A stretch of 64,000 nucleotides of DNA, taken from positions 1,736,001 to 1,800,000 of the forward strand of contig NC_057789.1 of the NCBI RefSeq assembly GCF_014905175.1. The letters run 5' to 3'. The position numbers were made by a program, and so were the translations under genes. Numbering within the stretch: position 1 is the first letter of the stretch; the number at the start of each line of letters is the position of its first letter. The DNA comes from Aphidius gifuensis. Its lineage: Eukaryota; Arthropoda; Insecta; Hymenoptera; Braconidae. The notes under the pieces were generated by a model that ran no database searches, was not told the origin of the DNA, and saw only the letters and a list, made by a program, of their open reading frames with translations. Below are positions 1 through 14,200 of this stretch, one piece after another.

Positions 1-157
1 TCACAATTTAAAGCAAATTTATTTAAAAATGTCACAGTATTAACAACAAAATGATTAATAAATGATACTATTCTTTTTTGGTGTATTGGTGGTACCTAGA
101 TGACAAAAAAAAAAAACAATTAAATTATCACAAAGTTTATGAGAACAATTAACAAAC

Positions 158-208
158 CTTGCTGTAGTCAATTGTTGGCTCAACAATTGGAACACTATTG
201 TCATTCAT
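158..208 (-). CDS. First coding exon of an unidentified gene, truncated by left edge
   Basis: On the minus strand an ATG at 208-206 opens 17 codons (starting MNDNSVPIVEP, ending IDYSK). They end at 158 just before a GT donor (157-156, GTTTGT), so the exon ends in phase 0. The codons are mostly A/T-ending like the sure exons here, and the segment is richer in G+C than its surroundings. The rest of the gene lies beyond position 1. I do not recognise the peptide. It lies downstream of PYM on the same strand, about 540 bp past the PYM polyadenylation signal, so it is probably an independent tandem gene. Alternatively it is a chance open stretch. Confidence 0.45.
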
Positions 209-325
209 TTTAAACTATTCAACATACAATAAATACTATTTAAATTATCTTTTTATTATAAACAAAATAACCACTGTCAACTTGTCATCTGACAGATAAA
301 AAATAAAAAAATAAAAAAAAACATT

Positions 326-375
326 GCGATGGCAGCGACTCGTATCAGTAACACCAAGAAGTTCATCAAGTTTTT
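326..375. promoter_or_regulatory. GC-richer patch, probable promoter/5' UTR of the left-edge gene
   Basis: A short GC-richer island in very AT-rich DNA begins with GCGATGGCAGCG. It resembles the ATGGC-containing YY1-like motif found at start sites of many housekeeping genes. It lies about 120 bp upstream of the minus-strand ATG at 208, where a promoter or 5' UTR would be expected. A plus-strand reading frame from the ATG at 330 runs only about 40 codons and is not convincing as a gene. Confidence 0.25.
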
Positions 376-747
376 CATCAAAAAAAGAAATTTAATTTTC
401 CAACTGGAGCTTATTTTTTTCCCTGATAAAACAAACAAATTATTGTTTTATTTTTAGCAACAATTGTTTAACAAATTAACACTATTATTTGTATCAAAAA
501 AATTATTCATCACACGCTGAATTTGTTGATGTACCATTTCGAAAAAAAATTGTTTTAAAAGTTGAATGTCTCTTCTGTTAATAGCATGTTGAAAAAAATA
601 TTTATAATAATCAATTAATAATTATAAACAATCTTTAAATTATTGTTGATAAAAAAAAGTTATATATTCAAATAAAAGTTGAAATTTACAATAATTATAA
701 CTATTAAAAAATATTAATTTGTATAAATTTGACGTCAGAATTGATAT

Positions 748-753
748 TTTATT
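748..753 (-). terminator. Polyadenylation signal AATAAA for PYM
   Basis: Minus-strand AATAAA lies about 62 nt downstream of the PYM stop codon and is followed by an AT-rich region. The hexamer is common by chance in this composition, so only its position supports it. Confidence 0.4.
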
Positions 754-814
754 TTTTTTTTTGTTAAAATGAATTATTTTTTAAGTTATATTGCATATAA
801 AATTAAAAAATTAA

Positions 815-1733
815 TTATTGATTTGATTCAAGTGTCTTAATTTCATCTTGAACATCATTTTTTTTGCCTATTTTATCTAAAATTTCTTTATCTGGATTTT
901 TAATATCACCATTTTTAATTTTACTCTCAAGTAATTCAATTTCACGTAATTTTTTACGTAAATTTTTAAGTCTTTTCATACTATCACTAAGATGTGATTG
1001 ACTATCTTGTCTAGTTGATGGTGCTGCTTGTGGTTTTGTTGATTTTTTTGTTTGTTTTTGCATTTTTTGATTATTAGCTGCTTGATTTTTAGGTTTATCA
1101 GCAGGTTCAGTGATTGTTGTAACAGCTAAATCATTAGCCAATGATTGAACAGTTTTAGTTTTATTTTTCTTCTTTTTCTTTTTTGGTTCATCAACAATAA
1201 CTAAGCCAGGAATTATTTTTGTTTCAGCATCAACTTTAGCTTTATGAGCAGCAACATATTCAGCAGACATTCCTGGTGGAAATGTTGGTTTATTTTTAGA
1301 AAATTGTTTTCCTAAACTTTCATAACTGAAAACAACAAATAAAACAACATAAATTATTAGTCTAGAATTTTTTTTAGATGATTTTTCTTGTTGATAATAA
1401 TACAACTTGATTATTGTTGATGATTTTAGTTTATCTTTGTTGACTTACAGTGGGACTTCATCTTGTGGTACATATCCATCTCTGACTCTTCTTGGTTTTC
1501 TCCAGGTACCATCTGGTCGTTGACTAGCTGCTATAAAAGTTCCAGCTGGATAAAAATAACAAACATTATTATTAATATTAATTAGCTATGTTTTTAATAA
1601 TTGTTATTAAAATTATGGATATGTTGTTTACATGTCTGGGAGGTTATAAAGAATCCGGCTTTGATGATTTAACAATAGTTAACTTGTAAATATTTTGATA
1701 TTACTTACCGTCTTCTTTTACGTAAGATGTCAT
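815..1733 (-). CDS. Pym: Partner of Y14 and Mago (PYM / within bgcn homolog)
   Basis: Three exons on the minus strand: 1709-1733, 1449-1545 and 815-1325. The joined frame is 633 nt (210 aa), close to the usual ~200 aa for this family. PYM binds the Mago-Y14 core of the exon junction complex and helps strip it from spliced mRNA at the ribosome in the cytoplasm. The first ~45 residues carry the conserved Mago-binding segment: an aromatic/basic start (MTSYVKED), then AASQRPDGTWRKPRRV, then DGYVPQDEVPLYES. The motif SKNKPTFPPG follows. The middle is Lys-rich (about residues 90-97) and low in complexity. The C-terminal ~50 residues form a charged helix (KRLKNLRKKLREIELLE). Donors are GTAAGT-like and acceptors are TTTTTATCCAG and TTGTTTTCAG. 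The start is the first ATG and matches the family N-terminus. Recognition rests on the N-terminal motif and overall layout. Confidence 0.93.
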
Positions 1734-1939
1734 TGTTATTTTAATGCAGTGTGATTATATTTTGTGTTTATTAATTGTTTATTTAAATATACATGACATC
1801 ACTGAGTAATTTTGTAAATTATTTATTGAGACTTTCAATTTTGGAGCACAGATTGTTGTTTTTTTTTTTTTTATTTATTGTGGTGTCTACTTTATCGATT
1901 GTCAGTTTAATTATTAATTTTTTTTTTTTCATTTTAGTT

Positions 1940-2470
1940 CAAGCGTTTGCCGAGGTAGAAGAATTCGCTCGTAGAAAAATTCTCCAGTATATATTTTTAT
2001 TTCTCCAGAGAAATAAATTTAATTTGCCGAAAAATAGATGTACTATGTCAATTTTAACATTTCGATTTTGTTTTTTTCCAGCAACTAAATGCAACGAGGG
2101 CTTAATAAATTCCTTGGTTAATAAAGGAAATAATTTTATTTAATTTACAGCAAAAAAAATCCTGGAAACAACATTGTTTTGTGAAGAAAAAAAATTAACA
2201 AGCCAAAAATCAGAAATGCATTATGTCAATTTCCGAATGTTGATTTTATTTTTTCCAGCAATCGAATGCAAAGAAGAATTGACCTGGGAATTTTCCAGGT
2301 AATAGAGGAAAGAATTCTAAATAATTTAGACCAAAAAAATTCCAGGAGCTACATTTTTCTCCAGAGAAATAAATTAATTAATCCCAAGTCTAAAAATTAC
2401 ACTCTGTTAATTTTTTAATTGACTTTTAAATTTTTTCATGACAACCAAACGCAAGAAGAAAAGGTTTTTC
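1940..2470. repeat. Degenerate ~180 bp tandem repeat, about three units
   Basis: Similar segments recur at about 2003-2100, 2180-2277 and 2361-2459. Each has an AGAAATAAATT-like start, a central TGTCAATTT/TGTTAATTT block and an end like CCAGCAA-TAAATGCAA. The period is about 180 bp and identity is moderate, so the array is old. Confidence 0.55.
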
Positions 2471-2699
2471 TTATAGAAATCTTTGTTGAATGATCAATAA
2501 ACAATGCGAAAATAATACTTTTGATAATTTAAAAATTACTATTTCTAAATCTAAGGGTAAAATATATCCGGTTTTTAAAACAAATCAATTAATGAGATAA
2601 AAATATTTAAAGTCACAATATTTATATTCCAGGTTAAAAAAATATCGTTAGATTAAAATCTATATAATCACTCGGAAGTTGTTCAACAAAAATTTATAT

Positions 2700-2815
2700 G
2701 TGCACACATATTGTATTGTATTGATGAACAGCCGGTGTTTTTGTTCGACGTGATTCAGGCGTGGTGTGTTCGAACAGCGTGTATTTATTGTCCCACAACA
2801 ACCGGTATATATTAT
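2700..2815. promoter_or_regulatory. GC-richer patch, candidate distal promoter or enhancer
   Basis: A G+C-enriched segment with TTCGACGTGATTCAGGCG and TGTTCGAACAGCG stands out from its AT-rich surroundings between the divergent genes. No coding frame is supported. A regulatory role for Pym or for the Mab-21-like gene is a guess from position and composition. Confidence 0.2.
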
Positions 2816-5268
2816 GTCCATAAAAAATACTTGTAATTAATAATAACATTTGGTCAATTATTTTTCAACATCCTATAATTATTTCAAACGGGGTTAACAT
2901 TGAAAATTTTTTTTTTTAGGTTCAGTACAAATTTTGTTTTCACCAATTCCACTTGTGTTATTTTTTATTACAAACTAAAATATATTTCTTTGACAAAAAA
3001 AAATTATAATTTTATTACTCAAAGTTGCTTTTACTTGTGTTTAATTAAAAATACTAAAACATTTTTTAATTGTTTTATTTTTTAATACCATTTTAGCAGA
3101 AATAAATTTTGAAAAATATCAAAGGTAAATAATATATAATTTATTTATTTTTTTAATGTCTATATATTAAAAGCTTCTATAAAAAAATATATAATTAAGC
3201 AATTAAATTATCATCGTGTATTTATATCGATAATTCAAACTTTCTACAAGCAATAATCAGTGTTATAAAAAAATTAAAAATTGTCATCCCCTTTGCCAAT
3301 TAATAACAAGTGCAGTTGTAACCACCACACTGATATAATTTATATTTTTGAATTAACATAGACTGTTTCAAGAACAATTCGGGTCATTAACGTAATGCTC
3401 GACATTGTTAGAAAGCTCAAAAGAACATTAAGCAAGTATTTAATGTTCTAAACTCACACATGTGTAAATTTGGTAAAAAATAAATGAAAAAGAATATATA
3501 ATAAATAAAGTGAGGAAACATTTAACCGTTAGTCTCAGACACTTTAATATATGAAAAAAAAAAAAAAATCAAAACCTTCTTTTAAACTTGTTTCATATGC
3601 GTATATATATAGCTATATCTTATAAATATATAAAACAAGTGGGCATGTGTCTATGCCATTCTAATCTATTTGTAAATTCGTGACATGCCTGCTTAAAGTT
3701 GTTCAGTAGGTAGTTCCGCTATTATTATTCCAGGTATAATTTTTTTTATTATTTATATTTTATTTTTTAACCTTGACCTCGCATCTATAATATAAATTAC
3801 TTCATCGTCTCTTCATCGTCTAGACAAATTATATTCTAACACTTGTCTAACACTTGTATAATATCTATGTCATAATAATATTACTCGCAACCTAAATCAT
3901 TTCATTTTCAATGGAATTTTATTTTTTTACATTTTTTTTATTTTATCAAAGAGAGGCAAATTTATTTCACTTGAATTTAATTTTATTCAAATGCGATACA
4001 TAGAGATTTTACACTTGTCTATGTACTCGAGTTGAAAAAAAATTATTTAAAATTAATTAGTCATTTATTTTGGAGATTTTTTATGAAAATATAAATATTT
4101 ATTATTATTATTTTTGTAGAGGGTGGTATGGAATTATAGAGTTACAAAGTGCTTGATAATTTTGATATTTATTTATTTAATTTTGTATTTTTATTTATCG
4201 GTTGTATATTGTTCACCAAAATAAATAGTTTATCCTACATCAATACATCTTGCAATTTCCACCATGAATTCACAATGAAAAGGAGAATAAAAGAAATTTT
4301 TTTTTTTTGTTTAAATAAAAAAAGAAATAAAATAAAAACAGATTGCCGAGTGAAAAAGCGATGTGGTGTACAACCAAATATCGCTATTTCATGTTGTCTA
4401 AGTGACGGAAATGTATTTACGGAATTTTTTCTTGTAACCCATTGATTTTTATTTTTTTTATTTTTCTTATTGGTTTAACGTGTTAAATCACGTTTTCCAA
4501 TATCTTTTGAAACAAGAAAAATAATACAAAAATATAAGGAATAAATTTTAAAAAATATTCAAATAATTTACATGAAAATTTACACAGTAAAAAAAATCTG
4601 ATTTAATATTTATAAATTGAAATAAAAAATATATTTTGACAGCTGATATATTTTTAAATATCCAAATAAATTTTATTAATTTATAAAGTTAATTATTATC
4701 AATCGAAAAAATTTTAAAATCCAATTTTTCAAAGTTTATTTATATATTTTTAACAATGAAAAATTTATTTAAAAATAATTTTGGAGTTTATATAATAATT
4801 TCAAATTCAAATCTGGATATTTTATCATGTGACGATATTCAATAAAATTATTCTTGCTATAAAAAAAACCCCATAACAATAGAATCTCATCATAGTCACG
4901 TACTTCAAACATAATCACGAACATTTTGTCCATTTACGTGATGGCCCCAGAGGTATTTTACCACAAAAAAAAAAAATTATAAACACATTTATAAATCACC
5001 TCCAAAAGATACTTTTAAAATGTTGTACAAAAAAATTTATAAGTATACTAAAAAAAAAAAAACCCCATAAACTTTAAATAACATGTAAAAATTTCAAATA
5101 AAAATTAAACCAAAAAATTCAAATTACTCTTTGATTAATCATTTAAATAACTTATTAATAACTAAAAATTAAAAAGAAAATTATTTTCATTATTTTAATG
5201 TAATAATTTATTTTTAAAAAAATTTATTTTTTAGTTAATTTTTGTTTGTAATAACGGAAGTTAAAAGC

Positions 5269-8200
5269 ATGGGTTGCGGAAGTAGTGGAGGCAAAATCAG
5301 TGAAGCAAGATTGATGACAACAAAATTAAATTTTTCACCTGAACAGTTGATTTGTTTAAATGATTTTTTTCGGAAATCCGTTGAGGAATATAGGGCGATC
5401 AATAAAGGTAACAAAATAATATTTAAAAAAAAATTTAACATCAATAAATAACCATATAAAAATATATTTGATTTTCTAGATGTTGATTACGTTGAAGCAA
5501 CGGTGGAGCGTTTAGTTCAGCGTTTAATATCACGAATATCAAATTTAGATAAAAAATTTTCATCAATGTTTTTAATTTCGTTAAATGAACCCCAAAAAGT
5601 TAAGGTAAATTTAATTAAATTAAATCTTTTGGTATTTTATATTTTAAATTAAATCAATAGAAAAAATTTTTTTTTTTTTCATCAAAATATCAAATTAATT
5701 TTGATTATTGTTATTATTAATTAATTATAATGATTTATTTTATTTTTAATTTTTTTTTCTTTAACAAATGAGTAGTTTATTTATTTACTTGTTTTTTCAA
5801 ATATTTATTTATTTATTTGGTTATTTATTTATCGATTTATCTTCTAATTTTTCTTTTTAATTTTTTAATTTTTTCGTTTATTAATTAATTTGTTTATCAA
5901 TTTATTTATCCAGTTACTAATTTGTCTACTTGTTTATTTATTAGTCTATTAATTAATTAATCTATTTATCCAATTATTTATTTATTTATTTAGCAATTAA
6001 AATTTCAATATTTATTGAGAATCGATGCGCTTTCAACTCCAGTAATTGATTCAAATTTGGATTCAACTAGAGTCATTGTTGAAGAAGATTCAACACTTCC
6101 AGGTTTTGTAAGACTTAAAATACGTGATTCAGAATATTGGTCTGAATATCTGGCTTCTGATGGAAGACTGAAAAGGGATCTTGTGAAAGCAAAACTTGTG
6201 GCTTTATTAGCAAAAGCAATAAAACAAGGTTTCCAAACATTTTCATTTATCATACACTATCTTATATATTTTACAATTAATTGTTTCATCAAAAAAAAAA
6301 ACTATCATTTAATTATTTAAAAACTTTTATCATTTGTAAATTTGATTGATTAACCTCATTGTTATTTTAAATCTTTTTTAACAATTATTTTTATTTCAAT
6401 TATTAACAGATTTATCATCTGATTTTTTGACTTCTTCATGATCTTTTTTTGTGATTTATAATTTTTTTTTTAGATTTGCAATTTTATATAAAATAATTTT
6501 ATTTATTTTATTTATTTTAGACTCAATTAAGGATGCTAGTGAGAGCATTCGTCAATCACCTGGACAGATAATGAATGCTGCAACTCTGCATAAAATTCTC
6601 AAGCAGCCAGATTATTGTAGAATTTTTTTTTCAACTGATGGTAATAAATAAATAATATTTTTTTCATCATAATATTTAAATTATAATCTATCAAATAAAA
6701 ATAATATCAAGACTCTCCATCAAATTGGTTAATTGTTTGGTTTTTAAAATAAAAAAGAGGTAAGTCAATTAACTTGGTGGCTTTTTGTTTTTTTTAATTT
6801 AAAAATATATTATGCCTGAGTAGACTTAATTATAACTAACAAGAATATTCTAAAGAACAACGTTAAATGAACATGTTAAAAAATAAATAATAAAAAAATT
6901 AATGGCTCTCTAGGAAGTTTATTATTATTATCATTTTTTATACAAATTAAAAAGTAAAAAAAAAAATAGAATTATACACTGTACATGCGTTGCAAATGTA
7001 AAAAGAAAGTAAATCAAAAAGAAACTCTCAGACTTCTGAAAATAAGAAAAATGGGAAAATTTATATATTAGTTTTTCCACGACGTTATTTAATTTTCCTA
7101 CGTTAACAAATTTTTTTTTTGTATCATTTTTTCTTTTTCTCTACGTGATAAAGATAAGGCTTGGTTAATTTTTTTTTTTTTTTTTTTTTTTCAATAAATA
7201 GTCTTTGAACATCAAGAGGAAAACACGCAAGTAAATAAATTTTTTTATTTTTTTTTTATATAAAGAATCGAATAAGTTAAAAAAAAAAAAAATAGAAATA
7301 AAAATATTTCGAGTAGTTTATTGTGAAAAAATAAGTAAATAAAATAATATATTAAATTGATAAATAAATTGTAAAATGGATTGATAAATAAATAATAAAA
7401 TAATTAATTAACAAAGTAAAAAAATAATTTAATAAATAATTTGACGAATAAATATTCAAATAAATAATTAAAAATTCAAATAATCCTAATATAAAAAGGA
7501 CAAACATCATCGGTCTTCCGGACATTTGATTGGTCATTGTTTTTTTCTCACTTACTCTCATACAAATTTCTTTCTGTTTGTCTTTTTCTATTATTTTTTT
7601 ATTTATTTCGTTAGCAACGAAAAAACAACAAAAAAAAGCGAGTAAACAAAATTTTTTTTGATATTTTTATATTAAATTGACATATTAAGCTAGCACAACT
7701 TTTTAATAATCATCGGATCTCGATGCAATTGGGCTCAAAATTTTGTGCGAATTATGTGTTTTTTATGTGTGAAGAAATAAATTTGAAAGAAAATTTTTTT
7801 TCATTTTTTACATATTTTCTATATTTTTTTTAAAAATTCAAATATTAAGCTAGCACAACTTTCTCAATAATCATCAGATCTCGATGCAATTGGGCTTAAA
7901 ATTTTGTGCGAATTATGTGTTTTTTATGTGTGAAGAAATAAATTTGAAAGAAAATTTTTTTAAATATTTTCTATATTTTTTTTAAAAATTCAAATATTAA
8001 GCTAGCACAACTTTTTCAATAATCATCGGATCTTAATGCAATTGGGCTCAAAATTTTGTGCGAATTATGTGTTTTTTATGTGTGCAGAAATAATTCAAAA
8101 CCAAAATTTTTTTAAATATTTTTTATATTTTTTTTTAAAATTGACATATTAAGGTAGCACAACTTTTTCAGTAAACATTCAATCTTGATGTTATTACACT

Positions 8201-11200
8201 AAAAATTACGTGTGAATTATGTGTGATTTATGTGTAAATAAATAAATTAAAAAAATTTTTCGTCAATTTATTCATTATTTTTTTTTTTATATGATAATAC
8301 TTGTGTTTATAAAATCAATGAACAATGAACCTTTTAGAAGGTATAGATACAGGCGCGCGTAGCGCGCCAATGTGCTCGTTTAATAAATAATTAAACAAAT
8401 TATTAAATAATTTAAAAAAAAAATAAATTAAAAAACCAACTGATAAATAAATTAATAAACAGACAAATAAATTAAAAAAAAAAAAAATAGATTGACTAAT
8501 AAATTAAAAAATCAACAAGCAAATGAATAGTTAATAAATTAAATAAATAATTAAATAATCAACTCGACAAACAAATAAATAAAACTATTTTATAAAAAAG
8601 AAAAAAAAAAAATATCGTAAATTAAGTTAGAGACATTATTTATGTATACCAAAAGAAAAATTCAAAAAAAAATTCAAACGAGATCGTTTAACCCAGATGC
8701 AATTTTCTCCTCTAGGGATTTTCTTAAAAATATATATGTATATATTATTTAATGTCATTATCGTTATCAGCACTTTTTACTTATGGTAATATTTTCCATT
8801 CACAGGAGATTTTGATAAGGGTCTCTCTGAGCCATGTGATGATCATCGAGTTGTTCTTGTTGAAGATTCAAGTGGCATATTATTACGTATCGGTTTGAAT
8901 GGTCAAAAAAAAGCTGATGTTGAAGTTAGAATATTTATTGGCATTGGCATTGATGGATGGTCAACGATATCTGATTATCCACGAAGAATTACATTACATC
9001 ATTGTGATGCTCTTCTACATTACACCGCTGCTCAAACTGTAAGTTTTATTGTAATTTTTTTTTCAATTTGTAAAAAAGTTAATTAGTTTGTAAAAATATA
9101 AATAAATGTAAATTAATTTTATTTTTATTTAATTTTACAATGTCAAAAAAACTACCTGTTATATGTGTTATATTTTTTTATTTAAAAAAAAAATAATAAT
9201 ATATGAAAAAATATAAAATACATGCACAATAAAAAAAATGTAAAGAACATTTTTCATTCAAAAGCACTCTGCCGCAAAAAGGTTTTTATTTAACTTTTTT
9301 TTTTTTTTACATTTTATTTATTTATTTATTCATTTTTTGTTTTTTCATACTTGTGTTGTATTAGAATGTAATGACAGTGGTGTGGTTGAAATTTTATTCT
9401 TATTGTTTTATCTTTTTTTTTTTTACAAGTGAAAAGAGAGTCACAACCCTGATGCTCATGGTTTTACATTTTAATTTCCATAAGTATCAAGTGGATAAAC
9501 ACAAAAAAGCATTTTTTTTTTGTGCTTTTTTCAAGTGTAAAAAATTTATTTTATACTGAAAAACAGGGTGATATTTTTTTTCATATAGTATCATTGTTGA
9601 TTTTTCTTTTTTAATTTTTATAGCTTTATTGAATTAATATATTATTTTGTTAAAAAAAAATTGAATTTTATCAAAAAAGATGAATTTTTTTATCAAGTTT
9701 TTTCAAACATTTCTTTATTTTTATTTTTTTTTAACAAATAAATAAATAAATCAATTGATTTATTAAATGTAATTGTACTTTTATGGTAGATAATTTAATT
9801 TATAAAATTAAAAAGCAAAGAAACAGAGTTTGAAAAATTATTGCCAGTTGTTTTATTTATTTATCTATTAGTCTATTTTTCTCTTTATTTATTTATTTAT
9901 TTATTTATAAAATTATTTATTCATTAATTTATAAATTCATTTACTTATTTATTAATCAATTTAATAATTTATTTATTTGTCTTTCTATTAATTTATTTTC
10001 CAATTATTTATATTAATTTGTTTATTTATTTTTTCTTAAAGGGAATGTATGCATTTGCAATTGGTCCAAATGCTGGTACAAGATGTGAAGATCGTGCAAC
10101 ATTGTGGCAAATTCGGCTACCAGCTGCTGAGACAACAATGAATCAGCATTACTCGGATGAGAGTGTTCCAATCCTGACAGAATCAGTACTTATGTTAATC
10201 CTTGACCAATTGCATGGAAAAATACCTCTAAATATACCAATGGAAAAACAGGTAACTATACAACTCACTTAAACCCACATTAATTCAATCTCACTATCAA
10301 AAAGAAAACCATTCATCTATTTAAATAATAAAATATTTTTTAAATAAAAAATAAATTAGTTTTTGGTATGTACATTGAAATTCAAGAGTCCAAATATAAT
10401 GAGAAAAGTTGAATCGATTTAAAGCATCACTGAATTTTAGAATGTTTTGTAAGAGAGCTTTAACTGAGTTGATTTGAATTTTATCCTATTGAATTCGTAT
10501 AAACAATGATCGTATTTTACGTTTATAAAAAAATAATAAATAAAATATAATACAAATTTATGATATAAAAAATTGTATACTGGTAGTTTTATATTTATTT
10601 ATAAATATAAAATTGAATAAAACACTTGTCCCTAGAGAAATTCAAGAAAACTTGTAGATTGAATTTGGAAGAAAATCGACAAGGCTAACCGTCTGAAGCC
10701 AAACTATTTTCACTTGGCACAAACATTGAAAAGTTCAAAATGAAAAATAAAAATTATTTATAAAAATCAATACAGATTTCACATTTTTTTATTTATTTAT
10801 TTAAACATGAAATTGTTGGGCACGATTCAATTGACATGATGTTGAAAAAAAAATATTTACATAAATGGATTTACGCTTGTTTAGCTCTAAATAAATAAAT
10901 GAAAATAAAAAAAATAATCTAAATTTCATTGTTAATATTTATTTGTTAATACAAAGTAATTTTTATTTATAAAAAAAATAAAATAAATATTGAAAATAAT
11001 AATTTGTTTATAATATTTAAAATGATATTGAGATACTAATATTTTTGTGTTTTTTATTATAGGAAAAATTGAAAGTTGTATCTCGATATATAATTAAAAC
11101 AATATGGTGGTGGTCACTGGAAAGAACTGGTCCAGATCCACTGATATCATGGTCACCTGATAATCTTTCACGGCATGTTCTTCATGCTCTTGATGAATTA

Positions 11201-14200
11201 GTTACAGCACTCAAATGTCAAAATTTACGTTGCTATTTTTATCCACGTTTTAATGTTATACTCCACTCTGCAAAAGGTAAAATATTTATAATTATTTTGT
11301 ACAAATTATATATGATTTTAAAATTCATTAAATATTTATTTTCAATTTGAATTTTTCATATTTTTCGATTGGTTATTTTAAAACATAAAACACAAAAAAA
11401 TTAACATTTAGAAAATTTTTAAAACTGTTTTGACATTTTTAAAATACTGTAGTTTATTTTTTTATGAATTTAAATGTGTTAAATATCAAATTGAAAAAAA
11501 TTATATTGAAAAAAAAATTCAAATTTATCGTCTCATTTTACTGTAGAAATTTTACTGTAGAAATTTTTAGGCGTCGTACCAGTTGCAATATTGTGGCTTA
11601 TAAAATTTTATTCACAAGAAAAAAATAATAATAATAAAAATACGACAGTTGTTTAAATTATAAAAAAAAAATGAAATTTTATAATAAAATTTATGAAAAT
11701 TAAATTTTAAGATAGATAAAAAATGAGCACAATAAAAAAATATAAATTTCAGTGGTTTTATTGTGAACAATTTTCCAATCTAGATAATTAAAAATAAAAA
11801 AAGAAATTCTTTAAATAATTTTTTTCTCTATTTTAATCAAAAAATAAATCAACTAATTTTTTTATTTTAGTTGATGTTATATTTCAAATAAAATATATAT
11901 ATTTTAACAAAGCAACTCACGTTTTTAAGTTTTTCATTTGTCATTCATAGTAATGAATATAATTCGAAAAAAAAAAAAGAAAATGGAAAAGCCAAATTTA
12001 GCTAAAAATAAATAACAGTACAATTTAAAAATACTATATCGCTGTCATTAAGTTTAGAATTTATTTTTATATTTAAAAAAACTATTTTTAAGTTTTAAAT
12101 TTATTTCCAACTTTCGAAATTTATTTTCAAGTTTCGAATCTACATGTGTGTTATACATACACAAATTTAATTTTAAATATATGTGAATATTATGCCTCAA
12201 GGGATTTATATATTCTCAATTCATTTGTATAAATTATTCCATTCACATTGTCACTTAAAACTTGCTACCTCAATATTATATTTTCCATTTAAATAATTTT
12301 TTTTTAAAACATTTTTTTCATCAAAAATAGAGCTTCATAATTTTTATTCATCACCTCTATATTTTTTTTTTTAAACAACTACAATATTCTTTATATTATT
12401 TTTTTTTTTTCATAAAAGTAATAGCATTTTTTTTGTATGAATATATTTTTTTATTTCATCAAAAAAATAGTTAATAATTTTTTTTTTATTTCGTTATTTT
12501 ATAATTTATTTCTTGCAATGATACCTGATGAATTTTTATTGATAAAAATAATTTATTATTGAAGCTTAGTTATTGATTGATGAATAGAGTTAAATATAAA
12601 ATTTAAATTTATTAAAATCGACACTGTGACAAGTGTGAAAAAAGATATAAAGAAAAATTCAAGATGCATTATACACGATTTTTTGTATGATAAAAATTAT
12701 TCCAAAAAATAAATGTGAGAAAAAAATTGTCAAGAATTTGCATTCTTCAAGTTATTCAGAATATCATACTAAATGAAAATATGAAAATATATTTTCTTTT
12801 ATTATGAGATGCCTTGAGGATGTAATTTTTCAATCTCTCGGTGTTTGATGTCGAAAAAAAATTAAAAAAATAAAAAAACTGAGTGAATAAAGAGTTTCTG
12901 GATTGTTGACAATATAATACAACACTGAGTTCTCAATTTACAAAAAGAAAAAAAAAAAGAATGGGAAATTTGATAGAGGAAAGTTTGAAGAAATAATTTT
13001 CAAAAATTCATGTAGAATTATTAAAATTTAAAATGAATTTCTCTTTGTCAAATATTTAATACAACTCGGTAAATTTTTTTCATACAATTTTTTGATTAAT
13101 CATAAAAAAAAGAATTTAAATTTTTACAGTGTTGATAAAAATATACAAGTTGCATAGAAAAAATCTTTACCCAGTTATAATTAAAATTCTCAAAAATCTC
13201 CAGAGCTAATTAACTTGAAAAAAAATTACAAACAATTGAAATTGACTCATGTAATTACCAATATAATTTAAATTTAAATAATCTTTAAAAAAATGTAATA
13301 CAGGGACTAAAATATTATCAAGTTTCCACTAAAAAAATAACTAATTTATGAAATCTAAAACCTCAATGAATAATTAATCATGAAAATTAATCCGATATTA
13401 ATTATCATTGATGAAATTAATTACAGATGGAATTATTTATCACAATAATGCCTACACAAATGACAGTCAAATAATTGAAAATTATTTATCAGCTTTACAT
13501 GAGTACTCACTGATATTAAAGCCATCTGATCCTCGAGCAAATGATCAGCTTGAAAATCAACTGATCCTACAATGGAGGCGAGTCATGATATCATTACCCC
13601 GAGGAACAATGAACACCCACACGGGCTACAACAAACGCCAGCTGAAATACTTGTCCCTCATCATCAAAGAAATATTAAACATAAAAAATTTAACAAAAAA
13701 TGTAACTAAATATAATTCCTATTATAAATAAATCATACAAAAATTAATTAATTTAATTATTCTTTACAGAATGAATGTACCAGCTCAAATTATTCACCAT
13801 CAATTTGTCGAAATGATTCAATTGATAATTTAATTTACTTGATAACCCTGATACTTAGACAAGCAAGAGATCAAATATTCATCACAACTGAAAATCAAAA
13901 ATACAAACGTAAACGTAAAAAATTTTTAAACAACAATAGTCAAGGTTCAAGCACATTTGAACGTTCATTGGATATTTTGATTGAGACTGTACGTCGTGAT
14001 CGTGATACAGCGTACATGGATTTCGATTCCGAAATAATATTAACACAAGTGTTATTAAAATGGCTTTATTTTGGTAATTAAATTATATGTATTACATTGT
14101 ACTTTAATAGTATTTAAGGACTATTTATTTATGTTTGAATTAAACAACAGGAATGGATAACGATAGAAAAGTACTTGGTCCAATATTACATCCTTACCTT

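Larger units (their letters stand above)
1734..5268. other. Divergent intergenic region between Pym and the Mab-21-like gene
   Basis: This 3.5 kb holds the 5' sides of two divergent genes. I see no supported coding exon. It contains a degenerate tandem repeat (about 1940-2470) and a GC-richer patch around 2700-2815. A stretch at 3640-3735 ends in a possible donor (CCAG|GTATAA) and could be a non-coding first exon of the plus-strand gene. An open frame at 1793-2143 is mostly poly-T-encoded Phe and overlaps the repeat, so I do not call it. Confidence 0.5.

Noticed and set aside
1793..2143. 116-codon plus-strand frame
   Set aside because: Its first half is poly-Phe from T-runs and its second half overlaps the degenerate tandem repeat. 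No splice sites or known motif are seen.
8352..8368. Helitron 3' end
   Set aside because: The hairpin is suggestive, but no CTRR terminus or 5' TC end was found, so the class is left open.
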